DNA of 64,000 bases from Actinokineospora bangkokensis (GCF_001940455.1 NZ_MKQR01000016.1:341125-405124), one strand, 5' to 3'. Shown: positions 7,575 through 17,279, counted from the first letter of the stretch. Notes: generated from the letters alone by a model not told the origin. Made by a program: numbers and translations.

Positions 7575-9855
7575 GCACGACGAGTTCGGTGCGGTTGGCC
7601 GCGCCGGTCTTGCGCAGGATCGCCCCGACGTGGCTGTCGACCGTGCGCTGGGAGATGCCCAGCTGTCGGGCGATGGCCCGGTTGGTCAACCCGCGGGTGA
7701 CCAACTGGGCGACCTCCAGTTCGCGGGGGCGCAGCCCGTGCCCGGGGGCCGGGGCGGGTTCGAGGTCGGCGATGACCTCCAGGGCGAGATCGACGGTGGC
7801 GTCGCGGGACAGCCGCTGCCCCTCGCTGACCAGGGCCCGGGTCCGGTCACCGCCGAGCTCGGTCAGGCACAGCGCGGTCGCGGCCTGGTGGATCCGCGAC
7901 CACGGGGGAAGCCCGTTGAGGTCGGTGCCGATCGCGCGCAGCATCGAGGCCATCGCCCCCTGCAGGCGCGCGGCCTGCTCCACCTGCCCCCGCGTGGCGG
8001 CCATGGCCGCCGCTAGGTACACCGACCAGGTCAACCCCCACGCGTCGGACATGGCGTGCTGGGTGCGCAGGGCCAACCGCAGGGCCTCGGCGGCGTGCGC
8101 CGGGCGGCGGTCCTGGTGCTCGGCCAACGCCACCACGAACGCCGCCCAGGACATCGCCCACTGCGCCCCGGCCTCCTCGGTCGCGGCCAGGTACGCCCTG
8201 GCCTGCCCCGCGGCACCGGGCAGCTTGGAGAACGCCGCCGACAAGCACGCGAACAAGCGCAACATCGCCGCGTCGCCGCCCGCGCCGGGGCGGGCGACAC
8301 CAGCCGCGATCTCGGCATCGGCGTCGTCGGCCGCCGCCGCCAACGCCGCTGCCGCCTCACGCTCGGTGACCCGGTCGCCGGTGAGCCACCGGCCCACCCC
8401 CGCGGCCAGCGCCAGCTCTCTGGGCACCGGCCCGCCTACGTGTTCGTGCAGGTCGTAGGCTTGGGCCAGCAGCTCGTGGCCGCGCTGCAACCTGCCCTGG
8501 CAGTAGGAGATCCACGCCCCCATCGCGACAGTGGCCAGGTGCGTGCCGCCCAGGTTGTCCGGGCGCAGCGCGGCGTTGGCCGAGAGGGCGCGACCGGTCA
8601 GCTCGCTCATCTCCCACAGCCTGCCTCGGAAGACGTGGGCGCGGGTGCGGGCCAGGTTCAGCACCAGGTCCACTGCGGCGCCCACCGTCACCGGTGACCG
8701 GGTGAGGTGGGCGACGGCGGCGGCGTGGTCGTCGCCGTGCTCGATGACCCGCAGCAGGTGTGACACCTCGTCCGGGCCGTACCACCGGGCGGCGTGCCCG
8801 GCGGCGGCCTCGGTGAAGTGCGCGGCGTGGGCGTCGCGGATGGCGTCGCGGTCCAGGTCGTCGAACACGAGCCCCTGCCCGTAGAGGCTCAGGGTCGGCA
8901 GCTGGTCGAACAGCGGCCGGTCACCAGGCACGCGCCGCACGATGGCGGTCTGCACCAGGTCGTGCAGGGCGGCGATCACCTGCGGGGCGGAAAACCCCAG
9001 ACGGCGGCCCAGCCCCACGGCGGTGTCGCGGCTCCACCGCCCACGGCACTCGGCCAGGATCGCCCACAGCTTGCGCTGCTCGACGGTCAACATCCCCGCG
9101 GAGCGCTCCATCAGCTCGGTCAGCGACCGGTGACTGTCCTGCTCGACGCCCGGCACCCGCCCCAACAACGCCACATGCCCGTCCGGACCGAGCAGCTCAT
9201 CAACGGTGTAGAGCACCAGCAGCCGGGCGGCGTGCTCCACCCCGAGGGCGAGCCCCCCGACGCGCGCGCACAGCTGAGCCAGCCGCGGGTCGTGGGGGTC
9301 GTGGTCCTGGCCCCGGGCGGCGAGCCGGTCGACCAGCAACCGCACCGCGTCCGGCACCTGCCCCGGCGGGGCGACCGTCGACAGCGGGTCGACGTGCAGC
9401 ACGTGTTCACCGACATCGAGGAGCGCCTGGCTGGTCACCAGGACCCGCACCTCGGGTGAGGCGCGCCGCAGCGTCTCAAGCACCTCCCGCACGGGGACCA
9501 GCACGTGCTCGACGTTGTCGAGCACCACCAGCACCCGGCGCTGACCCAACCGAGCTGCGAGGCTGGTGTCGATGTTGTCGTCCAGGTTGTGCGGCACCCC
9601 CAGTGCCTGCAACACCCGGGTCCGCACCAGGGCGGCCTCCACCCCGTGCAACAGCACTTCGACGACCTCGTCGACCAGCTCGCGTACCCCGGGCCTGCGC
9701 ACCAACTCGGCGGCCAACCTCGTCTTGCCGACCCCGCCCGGCCCGACCAACGCCACGACCGGGTGCTCGGCCACCAGCACCGCCCCCTGGGCCAAGTCCT
9801 CCTCGCGGCCGATCAGCCGAGCCCACGACGCCGGAAGCCGGTCACCGTCGCTCAT
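7531..9855 (-). CDS. LuxR-family LAL-type ATPase transcription regulator
   Basis: About 774 residues. An N-terminal P-loop NTPase module has Walker A GPGGVGKT (38-45) and Walker B VLVVLDNV (about 108-115). A long helical, TPR-like middle (about 330-690) follows. The C-terminus is a LuxR helix-turn-helix (LRPRELEVAQLV, then NRAIARQLGISQRTVDSHV). This is the large ATP-binding LuxR regulator design, usually an activator of specialised metabolism or transport genes. The start at 9855 (MSDGD) is chosen because the preceding 14 residues are Arg-rich and unlike the family. It converges on the P450 gene and overlaps it tail to tail, so the two transcripts are partly antisense. Confidence 0.88.
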   Translation of the reverse strand: MSDGDRLPASWARLIGREEDLAQGAVLVAEHPVVALVGPGGVGKTRLAAELVRRPGVRELVDEVVEVLLHGVEAALVRTRVLQALGVPHNLDDNIDTSLAARLGQRRVLVVLDNVEHVLVPVREVLETLRRASPEVRVLVTSQALLDVGEHVLHVDPLSTVAPPGQVPDAVRLLVDRLAARGQDHDPHDPRLAQLCARVGGLALGVEHAARLLVLYTVDELLGPDGHVALLGRVPGVEQDSHRSLTELMERSAGMLTVEQRKLWAILAECRGRWSRDTAVGLGRRLGFSAPQVIAALHDLVQTAIVRRVPGDRPLFDQLPTLSLYGQGLVFDDLDRDAIRDAHAAHFTEAAAGHAARWYGPDEVSHLLRVIEHGDDHAAAVAHLTRSPVTVGAAVDLVLNLARTRAHVFRGRLWEMSELTGRALSANAALRPDNLGGTHLATVAMGAWISYCQGRLQRGHELLAQAYDLHEHVGGPVPRELALAAGVGRWLTGDRVTEREAAAALAAAADDADAEIAAGVARPGAGGDAAMLRLFACLSAAFSKLPGAAGQARAYLAATEEAGAQWAMSWAAFVVALAEHQDRRPAHAAEALRLALRTQHAMSDAWGLTWSVYLAAAMAATRGQVEQAARLQGAMASMLRAIGTDLNGLPPWSRIHQAATALCLTELGGDRTRALVSEGQRLSRDATVDLALEVIADLEPAPAPGHGLRPRELEVAQLVTRGLTNRAIARQLGISQRTVDSHVGAILRKTGAANRTELVVLMGTAAPEPPAWRG

Positions 9856-10222
9856 CCACCACCCCCGCGCACGCGCACGGTGGGCGCCCCGCGCCACACC
9901 CCTGCCACCACACCCCCCGGTGTTGAAACGAACCTAACCTCCGCCGATTCTCCTGACCTGCGGATACGCCGGAGTATAGGCAGCAATCCGACTCTTGGGT
10001 CATCGTCTCCGCAAAGACCGACGCCGGACGTGTCCCTCACGTGCACCGCGCAGAGTCGGGATGGCCTTCCCACCCGGCGATTCGGGAGGGTCAGCGCGGC
10101 GCCATCCCGGATCGCACACAAGCAAGGTTCACCGGATCGGATCAACGGTTGCGCGTGTTGTCCGAGATTGTCTCGATTTGCGCTGGTGTCGCACTCCGCC
10201 ACTCCGCAGCGGCAGGCCATAG

Positions 10223-10250
10223 TTGACACCACCGGCAGAAGGAATAGTCT
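10223..10250 (+). promoter_or_regulatory. Sigma70-like promoter of conjugation operon
   Basis: TTGACA, 16-nt spacer, TAGTCT. It would start transcription near 10257 and give a leader of about 370 nt before the first gene at 10631. Confidence 0.4.
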
Positions 10251-10428
10251 GAGTGGGCGCGACGTGAAACCACATTCATTGAAAAGATCACTGTGGTTGT
10301 CGTCGTCAGATCGGCGGGACTCCTGATCCGACCGATCCGGGAATGCACCGGCCGTGGGGGTCTGGGGATCGACGACTGTTGTCCCGGTGCGCAGTAGAGG
10401 GAGAGCACACACTCCGGTCGACACCTCG

Positions 10429-10461
10429 CGGTGTGCCCGGCGTCCTCGCGCGGGCACACCG
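10429..10461 (+). terminator. Leader hairpin, attenuator-like
   Basis: Perfect 11-bp arms CGGTGTGCCCG / CGGGCACACCG around an 11-nt loop, between the predicted promoter and the first operon gene. No gene ends just before it on either strand, so an attenuator or stabilising leader structure is more likely than a normal gene-end terminator. Confidence 0.4.
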
Positions 10462-10630
10462 TCGCGCCGTCCGGGCTGAGGCCTGCCCGGTCGCGGCGCT
10501 CGCCTGATGTCACCAGACGACCGAACCCCCTCGCCCACGCCGACAGCATCACAGCCCGGATCGGACCGTGCTGTGCTGACGGAGGTGGGCCGGCGAGGTG
10601 GTGCCGTCGTCGATCCCCAAGGGACACACC

Positions 10631-11770
10631 ATGCACCCGAACGCTTCCGACCACCGTGAACCCACCACCGGCTTCCCGACGCCGATCGTGCCCACCCTGC
10701 CCCCGGGTGGGCCGTCGGTGCCGCTCGCCGGGCATGCCACCGCTGATGCCGTGTCGCAGGGCTGGTGCACCCTCGGCGCCGAGCTCGCGGTGGCTGCCCG
10801 GCGGGTCCGGCCGACCCTGCCCGACTCCGACGTGGACGCCGCCGTCGAGGCCGGGATGCTCGCCACCGCACCAGAGCACGACGGCTCCGCCGCCCACCAC
10901 CGCGGTGTCGACATCGACGACGCTGTCGCGGCCACTGTGGACGTCGCGCGGGCCGCCGCGGCGACGGCGCCGGAGTTGGCCGCGTGCACGCGCGGTGCGG
11001 CGGACTGGTCGCGGTTCGGGACGGTGATCCCGGTGCTCGGCGCGTCGTGCGGGGTCGGGGCCTCGGTGCTGGCCGCCACCCTCGCCGACGCCCTCCAGCT
11101 CGCCCACCACAGCGTGCTGCTGGTCGACCCGAGCGACCCGGGCCGCTCCGGGTTGGGCTTCGCGGCACGCTCACGCGGCCCGTGGCACGTCCGCCCCCAC
11201 CCCAGGGTCGGCATCCGCTTCTCCTGGCGGGCGCAGGCGTTGTTGGCCCAGGTCGAGACCGACCTGGGTGTGCTGGCGCCGGGCATGGTGCCCGCGCCGC
11301 GGTGGTGGTGCCCGCCGCGGCACCGGGTGGCGGTCACCGTGGTCGACCTCGGCCATGACCCGTGGCGGCTGGCCGCGCACCCGGTGGCGGGGGCGGCGGC
11401 GTGGCTGCGCGCCGGGGCACCGGTCCCCCGCCCGGTGCTGGTCGTGTGCCCGAGCCACCCGTCGCTGCGCTACGCCGAGCAGGTGCTCGCCCGCATGCAG
11501 CCGTGGGTCGCCACCGGCGCCGCGGCCGCCCCCACGCAGCTGGTCGTGATGGGGGCCCGACGCTGGCCCCGGGGTGTGGCCGGGGCGGCCGGCCGGCGGG
11601 TCGCGGAGCTGCTGCCGGGCGCTGTGTTCGTCCCGCACCACCCGGCCACCGCCGCCGCCGGGGTCACCCCCGACCCGACCCCGCCCGCGTTGCGGCGGGC
11701 GATCTCCCCGCTGCTGCGCCGGTGGGGGCTGGCCCCCGATCCCACCCGACGACCCAGGAGGAACAGGTGA
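10631..11770 (+). CDS. MinD/ParA-like NTPase-fold protein of conjugation cluster
   Basis: A protein of 379 residues. An N-terminal Ala-rich helical region of about 135 residues precedes a SIMIBI-type core: VIPVLGASCGVGASVLAATLADAL followed by SVLLVDPSD and later VTVVDLGHD. The glycine-rich loop lacks the Walker lysine (GASCGVGAS), so ATP hydrolysis is doubtful. AAGGGA lies upstream of ATG 10631. It is first in the operon and its stop overlaps the next start (GTGA). MinD-like proteins are common at this position in SCO6880-type clusters, where a positioning or assembly role is only presumed. Confidence 0.7.
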   Translation: MHPNASDHREPTTGFPTPIVPTLPPGGPSVPLAGHATADAVSQGWCTLGAELAVAARRVRPTLPDSDVDAAVEAGMLATAPEHDGSAAHHRGVDIDDAVAATVDVARAAAATAPELAACTRGAADWSRFGTVIPVLGASCGVGASVLAATLADALQLAHHSVLLVDPSDPGRSGLGFAARSRGPWHVRPHPRVGIRFSWRAQALLAQVETDLGVLAPGMVPAPRWWCPPRHRVAVTVVDLGHDPWRLAAHPVAGAAAWLRAGAPVPRPVLVVCPSHPSLRYAEQVLARMQPWVATGAAAAPTQLVVMGARRWPRGVAGAAGRRVAELLPGAVFVPHHPATAAAGVTPDPTPPALRRAISPLLRRWGLAPDPTRRPRRNR

Positions 11771-12063
11771 GCGTGTACCTCGACGCCGGCATGGCGCTGC
11801 TGGCGCAGATCCCCGACCCGGCACCGGTCGAGCCGCCGGGGTCCTCGCAGATCCTCAGCGTGGTCGGCAACGTGCGCTGGGCGGCGGGGGTCAGCCTCAT
11901 CCTGGGCTTCTTCGGTGGCCTGCTGACCTGGGCCGGCGGGCGCCTGGTCGATCACCACCGGGCGGGGCGGATCGGGCTGATCATGATGCTGTGCGCGGTG
12001 GGCGGCGGGCTGCTCTACGGCGTCGGCTGGCAGATCATCAACAGCTTCGCTGGCCTGAAATGA
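11767..12063 (+). CDS. Small two-helix membrane protein, pilin (VirB2/TrbC)-like
   Basis: A protein of 98 residues starting at GTG 11767 behind a strong AGGAGG. The N-terminal half is extracellular-like with PDPAPVEPP, followed by two hydrophobic helices (about 37-60 and 70-92) joined by a short basic loop (RLVDHHRAGR). This size and two-helix topology match TrbC/VirB2 pilins and small membrane subunits of type IV secretion systems; the sequence itself is not diagnostic. It overlaps both neighbours by 4 bp, so expression is tightly coupled. Confidence 0.65.
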   Translation: MSVYLDAGMALLAQIPDPAPVEPPGSSQILSVVGNVRWAAGVSLILGFFGGLLTWAGGRLVDHHRAGRIGLIMMLCAVGGGLLYGVGWQIINSFAGLK

Positions 12064-12860
12064 GCGCCCCCCACACCGACACCGCGGCCCGCAGGCGGGC
12101 CTGGGTGACCCTGGGCTCGGTCCTGGTCGCCGGGCTCGTGCTGCTCGGCGCTGTGGTCGCGGTCCTGGTCGCACGCCACTCCACACCACCACCCCCGCCC
12201 GGCACCGCGGTCCCGGAGCCGACCTCCGCACCGGTTCCCGGTGACAGCGAGGAGCAGGCGTTGGCGGCCCGGCCGATGCCGCTGCTGCCGCCCGCCGCGG
12301 CGCAACCGCAACCGCTTGCCCCGACCGGTGGCGGCGCTGCCCTGCGCGTGCCCGCCCCGGCCGGGGACACCGGGGCGTGGATCCCGTCCGGTTTCCCCGC
12401 CACACCGGAGGGGGCGCTGGGGCAGTTGCGGGCGCTGGACGAGGCGGCGGTGAGCGGGGCGGACCCGGAGGTGTTCGCCCGCGGGTATCGGGAGAACGCC
12501 GAGCCCGGTGCCCCCGACCCGGCGGCGACGGGTCTGGCGGCGGTGCTGCGCAGCCTGCGGTCCCGGGCGTCCCTGCCCGGCACCGGCCCGGTCCCTGGGC
12601 TGGTGGCCCGCTTCCAGGTCACCCACGGGCTGATCAAGGGCACCGGGTCGGCGGGGCGGTTCGTGGTCGTGTGCGTGCTCGGGCAGCTCTCCGTCGGCGT
12701 CGGCGGCCGCGTGGTCAGCGCGGGGGTGGGCGACTGCCAGGCGATGCGGTGGTCCGGGACCCGGTGGCGTGTGGCCTCCGGCCCTCTGGCGGCCCCGGCG
12801 CCGAGCGCGTGGCCGGGCAGCGCGGACGCGGTCCGCGCCGGATACCGGGAGCTGAGCTGA
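12060..12860 (+). CDS. VirB8/TcpC-like conjugation protein
   Basis: A protein of 266 residues: a short cytosolic N-terminus, one transmembrane helix (about 17-38), a Pro-rich extracellular linker, and a C-terminal domain of about 150 residues (EEQALAARPM to RAGYREL). One membrane helix followed by an NTF2-like outer domain is the design of VirB8 and Gram-positive TcpC, which link the channel core to the outer parts. Homology is inferred from architecture and position. ATGA overlap with the upstream gene and TGATG overlap with the downstream gene. Confidence 0.65.
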   Translation: MSAPHTDTAARRRAWVTLGSVLVAGLVLLGAVVAVLVARHSTPPPPPGTAVPEPTSAPVPGDSEEQALAARPMPLLPPAAAQPQPLAPTGGGAALRVPAPAGDTGAWIPSGFPATPEGALGQLRALDEAAVSGADPEVFARGYRENAEPGAPDPAATGLAAVLRSLRSRASLPGTGPVPGLVARFQVTHGLIKGTGSAGRFVVVCVLGQLSVGVGGRVVSAGVGDCQAMRWSGTRWRVASGPLAAPAPSAWPGSADAVRAGYRELS

Positions 12861-14272
12861 TGTGGCCCTTCGATGACATCGGCGGCGCGATGGGCGAGGC
12901 GGTCAAGAACATGGTCGCCTCCGCGTTCGAGATCGCGATGCGCGCGATCTGGGACGCGAGCCTGGCGGTGCTGCGCGGGTCGTTCACCCTCGCCGACCGG
13001 TTCGCCACCTTCACCGTCGACACCCGCTCCGGGCCCGTGTCGGTGCTGTGGCCGATGATGGTGTGGATCAGCGCGGTCCTGGCGCTCGGGTTGTTCTTCT
13101 GGCAGATGATCGTGACCACCCTGCGCGGCGGCCGCGGGTTCCTGCGCCTGATCACCGGCCCCGCCCAGTACGGGGTCGCCCTGGCGGTGACCGTGGGCAT
13201 GGTCGCGGCGTTCCTGACCGGGGCCGAGGGACTGACCCAGGCCATCCTGCAGACCGGGCTGCGCAGCAAGAACTTCTCCGAAGCCCTCAACCACACCAGC
13301 TTCAGCGACGCCGCCATCGACGGCATCAAGGCCGCCGTGCTGGGCATCTGCGCGTTCATCGGCGTCATCCCCGCTGCGATCGGCTACATCCTGGAGATGC
13401 TGTTCCGCGAGGCCGCGGTGTACGTGCTCGTCGGGGCCATCCCGGTGACCGCCGCGGGTCTGCTCGCCCGGGTCACCGCCTCGTGGTTCTGGCGCACCGT
13501 GCGGTGGCTGCTGGCCTGCATCGCCATGCAGCCGGTGCTGGCGATGACCCTCGTCCTCGGCGTCGCGATCGCCGGCGGCTCGCAGGGCCTGTCGGGGCTG
13601 CTGGCCGGGGTCGGCGTCCTGCTCATCTCCCTGTTCTGCCCGTTCGTGCTGTTTCGCCTGTTCGCGTTCGTCGACCCCAACACCGACGTCGGGGGCGCGT
13701 TCCGCGACACCCTCTCCGGGCTCGGGATCAACTCCTACGGCGCGTCCAACCCGGCGGTGGCCGCCTCCGCCGCCCTGGGCGCAGGCGGGTCCGCGGGCCT
13801 CGACGGGGGCGGCGCCGGCGCCGGGGAGGCGGCCAACGTCGGCCGGTTCGACCAAGCGGTCGCCGAGCACGCCCGGGACACGATGGACGACACCGGCATC
13901 GGCCACCCCGCGGGCGGTGACCACAGGGACGCCGACGACACCACCGACACCACAGACACCGAGGGGTCCCCGGACCAGGCCGACTCCGACCCGCCCGAGG
14001 GCCCGGGAGCGGGCGAGGGCGCGGACCCGCAGCCCGACGACCCGGGCCCCGGCGAGGCGTCCCCACCCGGGGCCGACACCGACCCGCCCCACCCCGGCCA
14101 GGACGACGGGGACGACGAGGGCGGCAGCCCACCGGGTCCCGGCGGCGGCCCGACCGGCCCGGACACCGACAACGACGGCCCCGGCCCCACCGGTAGCGGC
14201 GGTGGCGGTGGGGGCGGTGCTGGTGAAGGCGGCGATGTGGCCGAAGCGGAGGAAGCGGCGGTGGTCCTGTGA
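12860..14272 (+). CDS. Polytopic conjugation channel protein (VirB6/TrbL-like)
   Basis: A protein of 470 residues. After an amphipathic start (MWPFDDIGGAM) it has about six hydrophobic helices between residues 60 and 290, including GPAQYGVALAVTVGMVAAF and ACIAMQPVLAMTLVLGVAI. This is the pattern of VirB6/TrbL inner-membrane channel subunits and of the protein encoded next to SCO6880 in Streptomyces. The last 150 residues are a disordered acidic Asp/Pro/Gly-rich tail with a run of glycines, unusual for VirB6 but common in actinobacterial versions. Start codon overlaps the previous stop (TGATG). Confidence 0.8.
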   Translation: MWPFDDIGGAMGEAVKNMVASAFEIAMRAIWDASLAVLRGSFTLADRFATFTVDTRSGPVSVLWPMMVWISAVLALGLFFWQMIVTTLRGGRGFLRLITGPAQYGVALAVTVGMVAAFLTGAEGLTQAILQTGLRSKNFSEALNHTSFSDAAIDGIKAAVLGICAFIGVIPAAIGYILEMLFREAAVYVLVGAIPVTAAGLLARVTASWFWRTVRWLLACIAMQPVLAMTLVLGVAIAGGSQGLSGLLAGVGVLLISLFCPFVLFRLFAFVDPNTDVGGAFRDTLSGLGINSYGASNPAVAASAALGAGGSAGLDGGGAGAGEAANVGRFDQAVAEHARDTMDDTGIGHPAGGDHRDADDTTDTTDTEGSPDQADSDPPEGPGAGEGADPQPDDPGPGEASPPGADTDPPHPGQDDGDDEGGSPPGPGGGPTGPDTDNDGPGPTGSGGGGGGGAGEGGDVAEAEEAAVVL

Positions 14273-15765
14273 CGACGCGCATCTACCGGGGGCTCGCCCG
14301 ACGTGAGCGCGCCGGGTGGCTCCTGGGCCTGACCCCGGGGCAGGCGGTGGTGTGCGTGGTGCTGTTGGCCCCGGTGCTGTGGGCGTTGGCTGGTGGCCGG
14401 TTCGCCGCGGCGGGCGTGGCCCTGGTGGTCGGCGGTGTCGGTGTCGCCTTGGTGGTGGTGCCCGTGCGTGGTCGCCCCGCGGCGCGGTGGCTGGGGCACC
14501 TGGTGCTGTTCCAGGTCGGTGTGCTCACCGGGTGGTCGCGGTGGCAGTCCAGGGCCGCCGCCGGTGCGGCGGTGGACCCCGACGAGCCGGACCTGCCCGG
14601 GGTGCTGGCCCGGGTCGGGTTCCCCGACGGTCCCCCGTTCCGCGACGTCGGGCGGCTGTGCCTGATCCACGACACCGGCGACGGCCGCTGGGGTGCCACC
14701 GCCCGCCTGACCCACTCCGGGACCGGGATGCTCTCCGACGAGCAGTGCGAACGCCTGGCGCACCGCCTGGGCACCCTGCTGCTGTCCTTGGGGCACCGGG
14801 AGGTCGTCGACCGGCTGAGCCTGCTCGTGCGCACCGTGCCCGACGACGGCAGCGAGTACGAGGTCTGGCGGGGCGACCACGAGGTCCTCGACGCGCCCCG
14901 CCTCGCCCGCCAGGCCACCGACGAGCTCGACCGGACCATCGGCGGGGTCAGCGTGCGCCACGAGGTGTTCGTGACCGTCTCCGGCCCCGAGGACCGGCTG
15001 CGCAGACCCGCCGCCGCCGCGGGCGGCGGGGTGAGCGGGCGGGCGGTGGCGTTGTACCGGGTGCTCGACGGGCTGGAGGACCCGCTCAAGGCCCTCGGCG
15101 CCCGCACCGTGCAGTGGCTCGACGGCCCCGCCATGGCCGAAGCGCTGCGCACCGGGTTCAACCCCGCCGCCCGCGCCGTGCTGGCCACCGCCCACGAACG
15201 CGGGCGACGCGGGTTGGAGAAGGCCGCCGCCGGGCCGACCTCCGCGCCCTCACCCGCCGCCCGCTCCTACACCCACGACGGGTTCACCACCGTCTCCTAC
15301 ACCGCCCTGATGCCCACCGCGGGCACCGTGTTCGGGTCCCTGGGTCCGCTGCTGGCCGTGCACACCGCCGGGGAGCGGCGGACCCTGGCCATCCACTACG
15401 AGGTCCTCGACCCCCGCCGCGCGAACCAGGCGGTGCGCGGCACCCGGTTCCGCACCACCGTGGTCACCGATCTCAAACGGGGCAAGGGGTTCGCCACCAC
15501 CGCGGGCGACGAACGCCAGGCCCACGGTGCCCGCGCCCAGGAGCGCGCCGTGGCCGCCGGGCACGCGGTGGTGCGCTTCACCGTCGCCGCCGCGGTCACC
15601 GTGCCCGCCGGGTGGCGGGTGGAGGACCACGCCGCGCGCATGGAAGCCGACGCCGCGGGCCGGTTCCGGCTGCTGCGGCTCGACCTGGCCCAGGACTCGG
15701 CTTTCGTCGCCGCGGTCCTGCCGGTCGGGATCGGGTTGCCCCGCCACCGGGGAGGACTGCTGTGA
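14269..15765 (+). CDS. SCO6880-family conjugation protein
   Basis: A protein of 498 residues starting at GTG 14269 in a GTGA overlap. Two close hydrophobic helices near the N-terminus (about 22-65) resemble PrgI-type membrane subunits. A long cytosolic domain follows with GDGRWGATARLTHSG, GFTTVSYTALMPTAGTVF and AIHYEVLDP. The arrangement of a PrgI-like membrane part and a domain related to the N-terminal half of VirB4, directly before a separate ATPase gene, is the hallmark of the SCO6880 family. No P-loop is present; it probably works as the partner of the downstream ATPase. Confidence 0.85.
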   Translation: MTTRIYRGLARRERAGWLLGLTPGQAVVCVVLLAPVLWALAGGRFAAAGVALVVGGVGVALVVVPVRGRPAARWLGHLVLFQVGVLTGWSRWQSRAAAGAAVDPDEPDLPGVLARVGFPDGPPFRDVGRLCLIHDTGDGRWGATARLTHSGTGMLSDEQCERLAHRLGTLLLSLGHREVVDRLSLLVRTVPDDGSEYEVWRGDHEVLDAPRLARQATDELDRTIGGVSVRHEVFVTVSGPEDRLRRPAAAAGGGVSGRAVALYRVLDGLEDPLKALGARTVQWLDGPAMAEALRTGFNPAARAVLATAHERGRRGLEKAAAGPTSAPSPAARSYTHDGFTTVSYTALMPTAGTVFGSLGPLLAVHTAGERRTLAIHYEVLDPRRANQAVRGTRFRTTVVTDLKRGKGFATTAGDERQAHGARAQERAVAAGHAVVRFTVAAAVTVPAGWRVEDHAARMEADAAGRFRLLRLDLAQDSAFVAAVLPVGIGLPRHRGGLL

Positions 15766-17279
15766 CCAGGCGCAAGACAGGTGAGCGCAGCGCCGCGGCG
15801 CTGCTGGCCGACTTCGGCGCCCCGCCCACCCCGACCAGCCCGGTGATCAGCCCGTCGGGGCCGCGGTGGGAGGACCGCGACCGGGTCAACCGGGCACGCG
15901 CACCCCGGCGCGGCCGGGCACGCCCGGGGCACGGGTGGGCGCCGGTGGCGCCCCCGGTGGCGGTCTACCAGGCCGCCACCAGCGAGATCGGCGGGCTGTT
16001 CCCGCTGATCTCCGCCGCGGGCACCCCGGCGATCGGGGCGCGCATCGGCTACGACACCCTCTCCGGCGGCGCGTTTTACGCCCACCCGATTGAGTGGGTG
16101 CTGCGCGGGCTGGCGACCAACCCGAACATGGTCGTGTTCGGCGAACCCGGGCGCGGCAAGAGCAGCACCGTCGTGGCGTTCCTGCTGCGGATGATGCTGT
16201 TCGGGGTCAAGACCCTCATCTCCGGTGACGTCAAGGGCGAGTACACCCCGCTGCTGCGCGGGCTGGGCATCACCCCGATCACCCTGGGCAGCGGCAGCCC
16301 CGCCCGGCTCAACGCGTTGGACTTGGGCCCGTTGCGGACCCGGTGGGCCGGGTGGCCGCTGGCCCGCCAACGCGAGGAACTGGCCGGGGTGCTGGGGCGG
16401 TGGGTCACCCTGCTGGTCGCCTTGGCCGAGGCGCAGGGCTACCGGGCCACCGTGACCGACGAGGCGGTGCTCTCCGCGGTCCTGCGCCGCCTGGTCGGGG
16501 TCGACGACGGCTACACCCACCTGCTGCCGGTCACCATCCCCCACGTCCAACGGCAACTCGCCGACCCCGACGACGCCCTCGTGGCCGCCACCCGGTTCGC
16601 CGACCGCCGCCAGTTCCTCGACACCCTGCGCCCGATCACCGACGCCCTGGGCAACCTCATCACCGGGCCCCTGGCCGGGCTGTTCGACCAGGAGACCACC
16701 ATCGCCCTGGACTGGGACGCCCCCGCCCAATCCATGGACCTGTCCCGGCTGCGCCCACGCGGGGACCAAGCCGTCGCCGTCGCCCTGACCTGCCTGGGCT
16801 CGTGGTCGAGCATGGTCACCGACCTGCAGGACGACGGCGAGATCCGCCTCGTCGTGCGCGACGAGGTCTGGCGGCAGATGCGCCTGGGACTGCGCGCCGT
16901 GCACGCCGTCGACTCCGACCTGCGCCTGTCCCGCGCCGACCGCAAGATCCAGGTCCTGGTCATGCACAAACCCTCCGACCCGCTCTCGGTCGGCGCCGCC
17001 GGGTCCCAGGAAGTCGCCATCGCCAAAGACCTGCTCGCCCTGTGCTCCACCCGCATCCTGTTCGGCCAGTCCACCCGCGTCGCCGACGACCTCGCCGAAG
17101 ACCTCGCCCTGTCCGAGCGCGAACAGGACAGCATCACCGGGTGGGCCATGGACCGCACCGGCCGCGCCCTGTGGAAGATCGAGAACACCACCGGCCACCG
17201 CGTCCAGATCGTCCTGTCCCCCACCGAACGGCGCCTGTTCGACACCAACGCGGCCCTGCGCGCGCGAAAGCCCCGATGA
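15762..17279 (+). CDS. VirB4-like conjugation ATPase
   Basis: A protein of 505 residues starting at GTG 15762 behind GGAGG. It contains a P-loop GEPGRGKS (127-134) in the context PNMVVFGEPGRGKSST, a Walker B-like RLVVRDEVW (about 361-369) and the late FGQSTRVADDLAEDL motif region typical of VirB4/TraG-like DNA-translocation ATPases. It lacks the usual VirB4 N-terminal domain, which is supplied by the separate upstream SCO6880 protein. It should power pilus or channel assembly at the inner membrane. The stop overlaps the next start (ATGA). Confidence 0.88.
   Translation: MTRRKTGERSAAALLADFGAPPTPTSPVISPSGPRWEDRDRVNRARAPRRGRARPGHGWAPVAPPVAVYQAATSEIGGLFPLISAAGTPAIGARIGYDTLSGGAFYAHPIEWVLRGLATNPNMVVFGEPGRGKSSTVVAFLLRMMLFGVKTLISGDVKGEYTPLLRGLGITPITLGSGSPARLNALDLGPLRTRWAGWPLARQREELAGVLGRWVTLLVALAEAQGYRATVTDEAVLSAVLRRLVGVDDGYTHLLPVTIPHVQRQLADPDDALVAATRFADRRQFLDTLRPITDALGNLITGPLAGLFDQETTIALDWDAPAQSMDLSRLRPRGDQAVAVALTCLGSWSSMVTDLQDDGEIRLVVRDEVWRQMRLGLRAVHAVDSDLRLSRADRKIQVLVMHKPSDPLSVGAAGSQEVAIAKDLLALCSTRILFGQSTRVADDLAEDLALSEREQDSITGWAMDRTGRALWKIENTTGHRVQIVLSPTERRLFDTNAALRARKPR

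Larger units (their letters stand above)
9856..10630. other. Gene-free regulatory region before the conjugation operon
   Basis: About 775 bp with no supportable gene on either strand and lower GC than its flanks. It holds the promoter-like sequence at 10223, an inverted repeat AACCACA / TGTGGTT (10268-10298, 17-nt loop) and the hairpin at 10429. An origin of transfer could lie here but no nick site was recognised. Confidence 0.5.
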
